Shown: piece by piece, positions 33,788 to 45,371 of the stretch
How positions within the stretch are numbered: position 1 is the stretch's first letter
Layout: each line of letters opens with the position of its first letter
Assembly: GCA_012934845.2 (NCBI GenBank)
Contig: WNNJ02002436.1
Location: 62,001 to 126,000 of the forward strand
Length of the DNA stretch: 64,000 nucleotides
DNA from: Pomphorhynchus laevis
Taxonomy: Eukaryota; Acanthocephala; Palaeacanthocephala; Echinorhynchida; Pomphorhynchidae
Direction of reading: 5' to 3'
Notes under the pieces: model-generated
Database searches by the model: none
The model's input: the letters and a program-made list of their open reading frames with translations, nothing else
What the model was told of the DNA's origin: nothing
Translations under genes and position numbers: made by a program

Positions 33788-36700
33788 TTAAAATGATTTA
33801 ACCATAATGGCTTTTGCTTTCTGTTGTTTTTTACGAATTTCTTTCTTATTCTGTTTTTCATTCAAGCGCCTAAGCTGTTCAGGGTCATTTTCGGAAAGCT
33901 CCTTTCGTTTTTCATCTCTTTTTTGTCTAGCCATTTCCTGCCGTTGTCTACTTACCACCTTCTGTACCTGTTCATCAGCTGCTTGTCTATTATTTATTGC
34001 TCGCTGCTTAGATTCACGGCTTAGCTTAAATTGGGTCAACTTATCTGCTAAATATAACGCAAAATCAAAGCACCTAATGTCGTCAACACTTAAGTTAAAT
34101 TCAATGTACAAAATACTCTTATGGTCTGTAGAAGGCAAAGCTGTTGTATCTTCATCCGATTTAATTCCCGTATAGCGATCTGATATGTGAATTAATCGTA
34201 CCATATTATCCTCAACTGCGCTTCTTAAGCGAGCATCACTATCGAGCATGTCCAACGGTTCCGTAAGTTCACTATATGCAGTAGTAAATGATTTGTACTT
34301 TGCTGCTTTGCGTTCAACACCGAACTGAGAAATGTCCGGATAATCAGCAGCTCTTTTGGCTACAATCTTTCGGCGGTTTGCTCGTTGGCTACAGCATACC
34401 AGTAACACAAACGTGTCCATATTATCCAGTTCTATTGTAAATGAGCAATAATCAGTCATCGAATATTTTCTTCCTAAATTAAGTAATAGCTGCAAAGCAC
34501 AGAAACGTCGACTTAAATGAAGTTCAATAAGAAGACCGTTTTTAATTGATTTTCTTCCTGAAAGCCATAAACGAAACAGACAATCGTTTTCTTTTTGGAT
34601 CTGTAGTTTGCGATGTTCGATAACATTATTATCGATTTCTTCTATGCTACTGTCATTTTGATAGTTTCCTATAAGAGCGAACTCCTGTAAAAACTGTCGA
34701 AAGCATTGACGGTACCAATATTCAGCAACAGCTTCATTTTTCAACTTTCCAATTACGTAGATCGTAATATAAGAAGCACAGATGAAAACAATGAAAGTTT
34801 CCCAGTGATAACCTTTAAAGGGATCAAGACCGTTGTCTTGATTATCACTTAAATCAATAATTCTGACATTTTCTTTAATTGCGTCAGCCCGTACGTGCTC
34901 GTCTTCCTCCACTATGAATTTATCATTTGAATGATCGTCAGTGGCCGATGATATTTTCTTTTCAGGAAGTGGTTTTGCTAAAAATAAAAGTAAAATATAA
35001 AATTTTTAATATATTAATTTTTTATATATTAATATTATATGTGGAATATCGTAAAAACGCAAAAATTAAATAATGATGTAATAAATGATGTAATAAATAA
35101 TAATAATGTAATAAATAATAATGTTATAGTTTTATTTCCGAAACTTTTTCTATTTAGCAAATATTTCAGGAATAATTGGCTTTTTAAAGCCAATTAAAAA
35201 ACAGGTGAGGAAGCACTTGTTCAGTGCTTCCTCACCTGTTGACATAACACAAGTATTTCATTTGTTTGACTATACAAATGGCAATTAAATCAGCTAACTG
35301 AGTCTACGTATTTAATATAATTATAAACAAAACAAAACATAATAATGCTAAATCAAAATTTAATAATTAAATAATAAAATAAATAATTGTTTTTAGATTT
35401 TTTATAATATATATTAACTTAAAATAAAAATTGAAATTTAAAATAAACGTCATTTTTATGAATTGAATAATAAATAACAGACGTCGTATCAGAATAAGGA
35501 TTAGAGGTCATCAGGAGGAACTGCTATGCTATCAGGTTTCGGCCCCTAACTCCTCTACCCAACATAGCAGCGGGGCCAAATACATGCTAATGATGTATTT
35601 CCTCTGAAATAACTATCTAGTATCTTATTCTAATACAAAGTATATTATTTATTATTCTACCATAAAAATTTGCCACTTAAGAGTTTAAATTTATTCTTTA
35701 TATTATTGTGTTGATTTATATATTTTACTATTTTCTGCTTGATGTTATTTTTATAGTAACCTAGTTTAAAATATGTATCTATTAAATTATTTAAATGATT
35801 TTGAAGAAAGCCAATATCATTACATATTGTTGCAATTCTTAAAATTTCATTATTTAATGTATTATATTTTAAATTATATGGTATGCATGAATACTCATCA
35901 AAACTATGTTTCTTGTAAATTTAAATAAATCATCTTTACGATATAAATTAATAGTAGTTTTAGTTAATGTTAATTTAATGTTCATATCTAGATATACATC
36001 TTCTTTATCATCAATATTGGTTTTATTAAAATCAAGGCTTTCTGGATAAATTTGTTCACTAATTGAATAAAAATTATTAGAATTAAATACACATATCTCA
36101 TCAATGTATCTAAACATATATTTCATATATTTATATTGTTTAGATTTAGTTTTTACACAGTTATGAACAAATTCATATTCTATAAAGCTTAAAAACAAGT
36201 CAGCTATAATTGGGCTACTATTACCACCCATTGGAACACCTTTTACTTGTCTAAATGTAGATGCCCCTAGTTTTAAATAATTTTGATTTATAAAAATATT
36301 TAAGGATTCTATTAATTCAATTTTACAGAGTTATGAACAAATTCATAACAATTGGACATAACAATGAAATTTGCTAATTTTTTAATACAAAGTTTTTTAT
36401 TTTATCCAAAAATACAAAGTTAATTGATAAATAATTGTTTTTAGATTTTCTATAATTTATATCAAGTTAAAATAAAAAATTGAAATTTAAAAAGTTATTT
36501 TTATGACTTAATAGTGACGAAGCAAAGAGACGAAGAATAGTAATGAAGAATAATGATAGAGAATAATAACGAAGCATAGTGACGAGGCAATGTGAAGAAT
36601 AATAGTCAAGAAGTATAGTGAAGAAGAATATGTAAGAAAAATAGTGGCGAATCATAGTGACGATGAATAGTGATGAAGAATAGTGGCGAAGCATATTGAC

Positions 36701-37187
36701 AAAGCATAGTGACGAAACATTTACATCAATTCAATACTTAACTTTTGCTTTTTTTATTTTGGTGTTTGTAATATTCAGCAAAATCATCAGTTGTCGCCAA
36801 CTGATGATGCAATCAGTTTTTATTTTATAAATAAAATTTTTTTTATCTAAAAATGCAAATAATGCCCCGCTATACGTTACAGCCGAAAATTATTATAATT
36901 AAAATCATATTATATTATATTATATTAAAATTATTATATTTCTGTAATTTACCATTTAAATACATTTTTATTTAAAAGTAGTTATATACTTTTATTTAAA
37001 TCGAATTAAAAATATTTAAAAAATATTAGCATAACTTACTTGGTTTTATTTTTATTTCTTCTGGAAATCCATCAAAGTCATCACTGTCCACATTCGGATC
37101 AGATGTTATTGTGAAATCAGAATCATCATCTTTAATTGTGATCAACGGCGTAATAAGAACAAGAAAATAGATCGACGCTGTATGCAT
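33788..37187 (-). CDS. CCDC47: CCDC47 (calumin), ER membrane-protein biogenesis factor, complete
   Basis: Exon 1 is 37187-37040: ATG, a signal peptide MHTASIYFLVLITPL, then an acidic luminal stretch (DDDSDF, VDSDDFDGFPEE), ending at a GTAAGT donor in phase 1. Exon 2 is 34977-33788 after a TTTTTAG acceptor: acidic residues, GLDPFKGYHWETFIVFICAS (start of the transmembrane segment), the cytosolic DUF1682 domain, and a basic coiled-coil tail KKEIRKKQQKAKAIMVKSF, stop. The joined frame is 445 residues, close to the family's ~480. CCDC47 binds Asterix in the PAT complex of the multipass translocon. The 2.06-kb intron holds a PLE, a strong hairpin and a minisatellite. The frame is intact, so the gene looks functional. 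Confidence 0.95.
35200..35240. other. Perfect 18-bp stem hairpin in the CCDC47 intron
   Basis: AACAGGTGAGGAAGCACT, loop TGTTC, then its exact reverse complement. GC-rich for this region. A second hairpin, AATTGGCT/AGCCAATT, lies just before it (35176-35197). Could be a snap-back duplication or a small-RNA precursor. Confidence 0.7.
35280..36345 (-). mobile_element. PLE copy, 5'-truncated, in the CCDC47 intron
   Basis: Begins with the end motif AAATCAGCTAACTGAG at 35287, 3' block with the RNA motif at 35521-35600, RT C-terminus, and a frame 36231-35869 holding NSSPIIADLFLSFIEYEF and FRYIDEICVF. The palm motif reads YIDEI where the family has YIDDI. Same strand as the host gene. Confidence 0.88.
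36505..36722. repeat. Degenerate minisatellite
   Basis: About 215 bp of imperfect ~13-bp units around GAAGAATAGTGAC and GAAGCATAGTGAC. No long frame of interest. Confidence 0.75.
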
Positions 37188-37377
37188 TTTTCCTCTGCTA
37201 TCTATTTACAATTTATATTTAAATTTGCAGTGTGTAATATTTCCATTAACTCTGAAGATAAAATTTATAATAATTTAATCGTAATCTAATTTTCGCAAAT
37301 TAAAACAAAAATGAATAAATATTTTATATTATTCATGTTGATGAAATTTTAAATATTATAAGCCAAACTGATTGATC

Positions 37378-37700
37378 AAATCAGCTAACTGAGTCTACGT
37401 ATTTAATATAATTATAAAATAAACAAAACATAATGCTAAATCAAAATTTAATAATTAAATAATAAAATTAATAATTGTTTTTAGATTTTCTATAATTTAT
37501 ATCAAGTTAAAATAAAAAATTGAAATTTAAAATAAAAATCTATAAAGATCTATCACCTTCACTCTACGCGCTACGCGACCTAGCTATTGGCCATTACCTG
37601 GTCTCTTAAACGTGATCACGTGAAGCAGTTTACATTTTAAAGTGTAAACAACTTGGAATGCAAACTTCTCCCTTTTTACGAATTAATAATTCCACAAACT
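37378..37700 (-). mobile_element. Internally deleted mini-PLE: 5' leader fused to 3' end
   Basis: 37378-37537 is the PLE terminal AT-rich sequence starting AAATCAGCTAACTGAG; 37537-37690 matches the PLE leader at 4133-4275 (CGCGCTACGCGACCTAGC, then GGCCATTACCTG). The whole coding region and the RNA motif are missing. It lies just upstream of CCDC47 exon 1. Confidence 0.75.
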
Positions 37701-37839
37701 TGTTTCAAAATAAAATAAAAAATAATAATAATAGTAAAGTCGTAACCAATAATACGTAGTTTCAGTATTTCTGGCAGAGGTCATATTACCGGAAAAACAA
37801 ATTCCACAGGTCAATAATAACATGTCAGTAGAACAAATT

Positions 37840-38430
37840 AAATGAGTCTACGTATTTAATATAATTATAAAATAAACAAAACATAATAATGCTAAATCAA
37901 AATTTAATAATTAAATAATAAAATTAATAATTGTTTTTAGATTTTCTATAATTTAAATCAAGTTAAAAAATGATATAAAATAATATAAATAATTACAATT
38001 ATTTATACATAAATAATTCATATCAAATCAGCTTAGAGATCAAATTAGCTAACTGAGTTATTTTTCTCATGAACTTTTTACCATAAGGTGGAAGTACCAA
38101 ATCAATATACTTTTTATTTGCTTCTTGCATGTTGCAGGCCTTTTCGTTTTCAATACATTCAGTACAATACACATATTACATATAAATTCATACATTTATC
38201 ATTTTTTTTCTTTTGAAATAACTTTTGCTATCAAACCGTATTGCCAAAATACATATGATACGCATAGATTCGTAATCTGAAGAATGAATATAAATTTAGG
38301 ATTAAATCAGCTAACTGAGTCTACGTATTTAATATAATTATAAAATAAACAAAACATAATAATGCTAAATCAAAATTTAATAATTAAATAATAAAATTAA
38401 TAATGGTTTTTAATTAATATAATGGTTTTT
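37840..38430 (-). repeat. PLE terminal pieces and a short unassigned frame
   Basis: End-block pieces at 37845-37975, 38035-38060 and 38303-38405. Between them, minus strand about 38185-38050, is a frame reading VYCTECIENEKACNMQEAN, then KKYIDLVLPPYGKKFMRKI. It has three Cys in a CxxC-like spacing and looks exon-like but has no partner; I do not recognise it. Confidence 0.45.
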
Positions 38431-38984
38431 CCTGTTGAAATATGTAATTGAGAAAACATAAAATATGCCCTTATTTCAATTTAAATTTGAAATGATCAAT
38501 TTAATTTATCATTGAAATTGATGAAACCAATTTGGACTGTCTTAACATCTTTGTACTACAAGATAGTTAAAATTATGAAAATTTTATTGGAATTATTTCT
38601 GATTTAAAATTAAATCTGCTCTGTTACGAAAAGATTCAACCTTTTATTTGAAGGCATTACTATAATTAAAATTATTTTAAATTATCAAACAAGTCACATC
38701 TAGATTGTTTTACTAATTTTAAGTAAATCTATATCTGTGCAGTCATTGTTACAATTGAAATTTTTTCGACTGTTTTATTCAGCACTTTGTTCAATGCTAT
38801 CAATAAGTCAGCAGTAATCTATATTTCAGTATTGGTATACTTGATCAGCTGATGTTCCAATAACTACAATTCACGTATTTTATATTCCGAATTTATCAAA
38901 ATAATTACAACTCTTCGTCTTCGATACAACATTTAATAGTTTTCGCTATCGCATATTATATAATAATGCAATAATATAAATTTT

Positions 38985-39590
38985 AAAGATACCGTTTCTC
39001 TCTGGTCAGGATTTTGAGTTGAAATATCAAATTATCGGGAGTTGAGTCTTCGGGCGAAACTTTCAGTTTCCTACACAATCTTCGTTACTATCTCAACCTA
39101 TGGTCAGTAGCTTTGGGTTATGACCGAAATGATAATATCTCGGATACAGGCGACCGAAATGAGGTTCCTTCGAGGTGTGGCCGGTCTTAGCGGGAGAAAT
39201 AAGGTTAGGAATTCGGTCATTCGGAATAGACTCGGAGTAAAATCGCCGCTTCGCGACAACGAAGAAAGTCAGTTGAGGTGGCTAGGACACATTCTGAGGC
39301 TGTCTAGGGATCGCCTTCCTCGGAGGGTTTTCAAGGCTGGACACTTTGGAAAGAGACTAGAGGTAGACCTCGATACCGGGGGAGATATAAAATCTCGAAA
39401 CTGGCAGAAGAACGCCTTGGGCTATATGAAAGAGAACTCTGGTCTGTCGCCCGGGATCGCGATGTCTAGAGTAGTTTGGTTCGTACACTGCCTACACGAT
39501 CCGACATCTGGACCGGTTTTAGACATATAAAATTCTGATGTACTTTTATTCTTTTCTTGTCAAGAAATTGTTGTTATATCATATAAGATA
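38985..39590 (+). mobile_element. LINE family A 3' fragment, best-preserved tail
   Basis: Frame 39120-39530 gives RIQATEMRFLRGVAGLSG, then EESQLRWLGHILRLSRDRLP, a C-terminal LINE RT tail. The 3' end TTGTCAAGAAATTGTTGTTAT matches the fragments at 1 and 7080. Opposite orientation to those copies. 5'-truncated; the tail itself is open. Confidence 0.8.
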
Positions 39591-39664
39591 TTAATAAAAT
39601 TACATTATAAAATCTTATATATTGTGAATCAAAGTTCAGTCTACCACGCGACAACATGTTCTAT

Positions 39665-40115
39665 TAATCCCGTATTTCGTAAGAAATCCTACACCGTTGT
39701 TTACTCAGCACATCCATGCACCATCACTATACATGCCGTATCCATTAAGGATCCAATGAATGCAGCGACAATTCAGCAACAACCTCTGCTTAAAGTTTAA
39801 GGATGGTCCGCACAGCAATTCGATCTGGTTAAGAGCGTAATCCTCAGACAATTAAGCAAAGTGTAGGAAACGCCTTCATTCACAATGCCACACTAGCAAC
39901 CGAAACGACCAGTGGGTAATTCATTCTACCGATGAGTGTTGCCTGGTACTCCATTATTTCGATGTTGAAGTGGTCGTCTAAAAGTGGCATGGTGACTGAA
40001 AGTAGTGAATCAAAGTCAAATCTAAAAAGCTACACCGTTTTGTAAAAATGCCCTATTTCGTAAGAAATCAAGGACCGTTGTTTACTCAGCACATCTATGC
40101 ACCACCATTATAACG
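39665..40115. repeat. ~60-bp direct repeat with unassigned intervening sequence
   Basis: TATTTCGTAAGAAATC, then CCGTTGTTTACTCAGCACATC and TGCACCA.CA occur at about 39672-39735 and 40050-40113. The ~310 bp between is less AT-rich and has broken coding texture, but no family is recognised. Confidence 0.6.
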
Positions 40116-40149
40116 AAATATATGTTATTAAAATATATGTTATAATACA

Positions 40150-40490
40150 TATATTTTATAAATATATGAAATACATGTTTCGATACATTGATGATATATG
40201 TGTGTTTAATTCTAATAATTTTTATTCAATAAATGATCAAATTTATCCATAAAGCCTTATTCTTAACAAAACGAATATTAATGATAAAGAAGGTGTATAT
40301 CTAGATATGAACATTAAATTAACATTAACTAAAACTACTATTAATTTATATCGTAAAGATGACATATTTAAATTTACAAACATATTCTTGCATGAGCATT
40401 CATGCATACCATATAATATAAAATATAATAAATTAAATAATGAAATTTTAAGAATTGCAACAATCTGTAATGATATTGGCTTTAAGTAAT
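40150..40490 (+). mobile_element. PLE fragment: RT palm and C-terminus
   Basis: Reads MFRYIDDICVFNS, then one stop, then LILNKTNINDKEGVYLDMNI and onward to NDIGF, where it ends. Both termini missing. Confidence 0.8.
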
Positions 40491-41976
40491 TATTAGAGCT
40501 GGATCAAATAAAAGAAATTTTTTTTTTTAAAAATACCAAGTACATTTTTATAAAATGCACCTTGTATTTTTTGATAATAAAATATGTATTTATCTATTAA
40601 ATAGCAAAATTATTCGTATTTATTCAGAAAATACAATTAAAAGTGGACTTTAAAAAAATTTAAATAATTTTAAACTAGGGTACAAATTTATTCAAGAAGC
40701 ATAAGTTAGTCGAGTTATTTAAGTTATTCAAAATTTATATCGGAACTTGGATGTGAAATACAGCACATTTAAACTAGACTACAATAAAAATAAAACAAAA
40801 CAAAAAGTTGCCAAATATATATATTTTAAAATAATTAGTAAAAATAAAATTAAACTCTAAATAGGAATAATTTTATGAAATAATTGTAAAGAATATACTC
40901 TGTGCTAGAGGAAAGGAATAATTTTATGAAATAATTGCAAAGAATATAATTTGTGCTAGAGGAAAATATTACGCTAGATAATTAGGCTACATCATCGGTA
41001 ATGCGTCATTAGTATGTATTTGAACACACTACCATGTCGGTTTAAAGAATAGGAGTTAAAACTTTGCAGAATAGCAGTTCATTCTGATGACCTATAATCT
41101 GTATTTTAATAGAAGCTAATTATTTATTAATTGGTTTATAAAAATAATGGGTTATAATGAATCTTTATTTAAAAGAATAAAAATATTATTCAAAAATATT
41201 TACTAATAACAAGTATGGGTTTACTGCTGCATTTTACATTTCCTAAATAACATATTAAGCTATAGCGAATTGCCTCGATACATTTATTGTCAAGCTACAT
41301 TAATATCTCTAGTCAAAACGTTCTGTTCCAAAAGATATTAGCCGTATTTATTAGAGCAAAATTTCAAACTAATAATCTATAGTTTGTTCTTAATTTTAAA
41401 TTAATATACCTGTGCAGTTATTGTAACTATTTAAAAGAATAAAAATACTATTCAAAATTCTTAAGCTAAAGAGAATTGTAGCAATACATTTATTGCCTAA
41501 ATTTTCTAAACGCGACTTTAATCAGTGATTAAAGCGTGCGATGAATAGCGAGCGATATCCGATGGAAATAATGTTCATCTTAGCGTCATTTTTATATCTT
41601 ACTGCGATTTTGTGTATAAAACAGAATAAACGTTATATTTAAGCAAATGTTTTACTCGGGTAATAAATTACTTATAGCAAATAAATTGAACGTAGCCCGC
41701 TCAACATTATTCTTTAAATAGTATATTAACATATTCGCTTAGTAAATCTACTCACATTGGATATATGTTTATAGAATAAGTTTTATCTTAAACAGGATAC
41801 GTCAACTATCCACTGAAATTTAGTACACAATTCTAATCAGAATTTACAATAAAAATAGAAAACTTCTGGAAAAAATATTTTTCTAGAAACATTAAACTAG
41901 TTTCTTATTAAAACGACAATAAAACTCATTATAGCTAATGACGTTGGCATATAGCCCCAAGCATTCCGTTTCCTCT
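40491..41976. other. Gene-poor region before PGK
   Basis: A ~50-bp tandem duplication at 40865-40965 (GAATAATTTTATGAAATAATTG), then a badly decayed PLE 3' block (about 40985-41100, with GTCATTAG and CTGATGACC still visible). No gene otherwise; the end of this stretch should hold the PGK 3' UTR. Confidence 0.4.
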
Positions 41977-43233
41977 TCAACAATCAGTCAATGCAGCAAC
42001 TCCGGGCAGCACTTTGCCTTCTAGCAATTCAAGACTTGCTCCACCTCCTGTACTAACATGACTGACCTTGTCCTCCGTTTTAAACTTTGCACAGCAAGTG
42101 GCGGTGTCTCCACCTCCGATAATAGTGGTAGCGCCTTTCTCGTGTGCTTCTACAACAGCGTTCATCATGGCAACAGTGCCGAATGAAAATTTGTCAAATT
42201 CAAAGACTCCAGGTGGCCCATTCCATACAATAGTTTTAGCTTTTAAGATAACGTCTCTGAATAAATCCCGTGATTTCTCACCAATATCAAGACCCATATA
42301 TTTTGGGGGTATACCTGATTCAACAGTAACCAGTTGCTGCTTAGCTTCATCAGTAAATTTATCAGCTGTAATAAAATCAACTGGAAAATGTATAGCCACG
42401 TTTTTAGATTTTGCTTTCGCTAATATTTGTGGTACTATATCCTTACCTTTCTGATCGAATAGACTGTCCCCGATTTTCATGTTCCGTGAGACACTTAGAA
42501 AAGTGAATGCCATTCCGCCCGCAATAATCATTTCGTCTACTTTATCAAGCAGATTTTCTATTAATTGAATTTTGTCAGCTACTTTCGCACCTCCTAGAAT
42601 TGCAAGAAAAGGTCTGTCAGGTGATTCTAGAGCCTTTCCGAAATATTCCAATTCTTTCTTCATGAGAAAACCGGCGGCCTTCTGTGGCAGATCAATTCCA
42701 ACCATACTGCTATGTGCTCTGTGGGCAGTTCCGAATGCATCATTTACAAAGACATCACCTAATTTTGTCAATGAAAGTCTAAATCTGTTGATATTTAATT
42801 TGTCAGCTTTGACTTTGAATCCTGCTTCGTCAACTCCCTTCCCTTCCTCCTCCATGTGAAATCTAAGGTTTTCAAGTAAGATTATCGATCCATGTTTCGG
42901 ATCCTTACAGGCTTCCTCAACTTCGGAACCAGTACAATCCGAAAGAAACTGGATATTCTTATGTAACAGATTGTGTAATTCATCCGCTACAGGTTTCAAT
43001 GAAAATTTATCAGATGGGCGACCATCTGGACGACCAAGATGGCTCATTAGTACAACGGATTTTGCATCTTTATCCAAGGCGTATTTAATCGTAGGCAAAG
43101 CAGCGACTATTCTTTGGGTGTTTGTAATAATGCTTCCTTTAAGGGGTACATTGAAATCCACTCTGATTAGCACTCTTTTGTCTTTCAAATCTACTTTATC
43201 AATGCTTAGTTTATTTGAAATAGTCGATGACAT
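41977..43233 (-). CDS. PGK: Phosphoglycerate kinase, complete, single coding exon
   Basis: 418 residues, the normal family length. N-domain: [12 protein letters not shown] (about residues 20-31, substrate Asp/Asn), SHLGRPDG (about 62-69), ENLRFH, and [10 protein letters not shown]-domain: [28 protein letters not shown] and the nucleotide loop [14 protein letters not shown]. It makes ATP from 1,3-bisphosphoglycerate in glycolysis. The chosen start is the Met of [14 protein letters not shown]: directly before it stands TTTTATTCTTTCTAG|A, a strong 3' splice site, so the upstream in-frame codons are probably the end of a 5' UTR intron. The frame is intact, and with LINE sequence only about 250 bp upstream the promoter must be short. 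Confidence 0.98.
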   Translation of the reverse strand: MSSTISNKLSIDKVDLKDKRVLIRVDFNVPLKGSIITNTQRIVAALPTIKYALDKDAKSVVLMSHLGRPDGRPSDKFSLKPVADELHNLLHKNIQFLSDCTGSEVEEACKDPKHGSIILLENLRFHMEEEGKGVDEAGFKVKADKLNINRFRLSLTKLGDVFVNDAFGTAHRAHSSMVGIDLPQKAAGFLMKKELEYFGKALESPDRPFLAILGGAKVADKIQLIENLLDKVDEMIIAGGMAFTFLSVSRNMKIGDSLFDQKGKDIVPQILAKAKSKNVAIHFPVDFITADKFTDEAKQQLVTVESGIPPKYMGLDIGEKSRDLFRDVILKAKTIVWNGPPGVFEFDKFSFGTVAMMNAVVEAHEKGATTIIGGGDTATCCAKFKTEDKVSHVSTGGGASLELLEGKVLPGVAALTDC

Positions 43234-43877
43234 TCTAGAAAGAATAAAATGTTTATCAAGTGAGAAATCGAATAAAACAATGAGCAAATCAAATATTCAT
43301 TAAATTAATTTTAAATCGCAAAATAGAAAAAATAAATTAATGCTGATCTGTTTGCAGTTTTTACTGCACATAAGATTTTGATTACCACACTGTTCTAACG
43401 TCACTGCGTCAAAGTAAGCTATTCTTTCAGGTTAACAAGCCACAACAGTAATACCGGGGAGTAAAAAGTATATATTTTGTGAGTGTAAAAAACTACACGA
43501 AACGAGCAGGAAATCAACATGAAACGGAAAAGTTATAGTGATAATACAGGTGGTGTAAATAGGAAAATACGAAACGCGTTATCACTAAACAAACGGATGT
43601 CGTGTTAATCCAGAAACAAATAAGCATTACGATGGAAAGTGAGTATACGACGGAGCGATCAAAGCATTCTACGTCGTCAAACAGAAACTTCAATATGGAA
43701 CAAGGAAGAAGTACAATTTCAGAGTTAAATATTAATTCCGTCAACGAGGTAAGTGATTTGTTATGCCAATTTAAAGCTGACTCGGGAGTGCTTCCCCCCG
43801 TTCCTAAATTATCAATTATCAATGAAAAATCAATTATTAATGAAAAACGACTATCGGTAATAAATGCTTATTACGCA

Positions 43878-44288
43878 AAATAGATTTAAACTCTTAAGTG
43901 GCAAATTTTTATGGATGGATAATAAATAATATACTTTGCATTAGAATAAGATACTAGATAGTTATTTCAGAGGAAATACATCATTAGCATGTATTTGGCC
44001 CCGCTGCTATGTTGGGTAGAGGAGTTAGGGGCCGAAACCTGATAGCATAGCAGTTCCTCCTGATGACCTCTAATTCTTATTCTGATACAACGTCTCTTAT
44101 TAGTCAATTCATAAAAATGAAGTTTATTTTAAATTTTATTTTTTATTTTTTTAACTTGATTTAAATTATAGAAAATCTAAAAACAATTATTAATTTTATT
44201 ATTTAATTATTAAATTTTGATTTAGCATTATTATGTTTTGTTTATTTTATAATTATATAACAATACGTAGACTCAGTTAGCTGATTTA
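43878..44288 (+). mobile_element. PLE 3' end (solo), inserted in LINE ORF1
   Basis: Starts in the last codons of the RT (TTTAAACTCTTAAGTGGC) and runs through the complete 3' block to AGTTAGCTGATTT. TAATAAATGCT lies on both sides (about 43858-43868 and 44299-44309), a probable 11-bp target duplication. Contains the best copy of the RNA motif (43974-44053). Extreme 5' truncation. Confidence 0.88.
43974..44053 (+). ncRNA. Conserved structured RNA motif in PLE 3' end (copy in LINE)
   Basis: AAATACAT-CATTAGC-ATGTATTT hairpin, GGCCCC (43997-44002) with GGGGCC (44028-44033), CTGCTATG (44004-44011) with CATAGCAG (44046-44053). Identical pairing to copies at 1.4 and 35.5 kb. See the findings for covariation. 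Confidence 0.6.
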
Positions 44289-45371
44289 ATTTGTGCATAA
44301 TAAATGCTCTGAAACCTATCGAAAGGCACAAATTATTTCCCACTTTCCTGAGAGAATTCGTGGGAAAATTTAATAATAGAATTTTATTCAATTCTGTTAA
44401 GACGCTTGAAAATGCAATAAGAATTTCCTTCGCTAATGGCAGCATTATGAAGGAGTATAACGAGTATTTTGCAAACAATTTAGCCCATCTGGGATCGATT
44501 ACACTCAAACCTATACAATGTTCCTTAAAAATTTCGAATTTTCCCTCTTTTTTGTCTGAAGATGATCTAACTATGTTACAAAAATCCTATTGCCTCCACT
44601 CTGTCAGGCAAGTTATAGGAAAGCTGGGAGACCCCCTCCCTGTAGCTTTCTGTAAGGCAGGTATCGATAACGGATTGCTTCTGTCTAAGTCCGCTTCAAA
44701 CCCCTTTTTTAGGGTTCAACCTTCGCTTTACTTTAATTGAGGAAGACAATCTAACATATCCTCATTGTAATAATTGCCATGGATGGGGCCATTGGGGATC
44801 CTCCTGTGGTAAAATAAAGACTTGCGGTGTTTGTGCCTCAGACGCATGTTCCAGTATGTGTAAGGGCGAGATATGCTCAGCTCCTCCCTCCTGCCTTAAC
44901 TGCGGGGGTAAACACCCTGCTTGGTCCCGACGATGTAATCATTTCCGGGAATACCGACAGTTGTTTGCTAAAAAACGGCTAATAAACCCTTCTCTGCAGC
45001 TGCTCATCCGGTGGATCGAATGTCAAATTCTGATATAATTCTTCTTCTGGACAATACTAAAAAGACGTTAATGTCACAATTTCAAGCGATGTTGACTCCT
45101 CTGATCTCGGCACTCGTGGGGGCGGACTCTGCCCCAATTCCTGCTGAATGTAAAAAACCCCAATCCAAGAAGAGGGGGGCTTCCGCAAATAAAGTTCCAC
45201 CGCTTAAAATTGGAAAGCTTCTTAATAACATGAACATGGTTGGCGCCTCACTGGGAAATGAAGATATTGCCCAGGGAGCTCTGGCCCTGGATGGAACTAG
45301 TGGCAAGGGGGTAACTTCCTTGCACCTAGCTCTGTCTAGGCTGGCTGCTCCTGTCTAACTGATCTGTCACA

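Larger units (their letters stand above)
43602..45040 (+). pseudogene. LINE ORF1 (gag-like), split by a PLE insertion
   Basis: First part 43602-43878 is Ser-rich and ends KRLSVINA. After the PLE, 44288-44740 continues INALKPIERHKLFPTF. Frame then changes, and 44755-44990 gives a zinc-knuckle array: CNNCHGWGHWGSSC, a Cys-rich CGVCASDAC segment, and CLNCGGKHPAWSRRC. CCHC knuckles after a helical domain are typical for ORF1 of R1/Jockey/I-type LINEs. Confidence 0.75.

Noticed and set aside
33807-34175. Plus-strand frame rich in Ser, Phe and Cys
   Set aside because: Antisense of the CCDC47 coiled-coil tail; no independent support.
36467-36694. 75-codon minus frame rich in Phe and Ser
   Set aside because: Translation of the minisatellite, not a gene.
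42068-43303. Plus-strand open frames opposite PGK
   Set aside because: They are antisense shadows of the PGK coding sequence.
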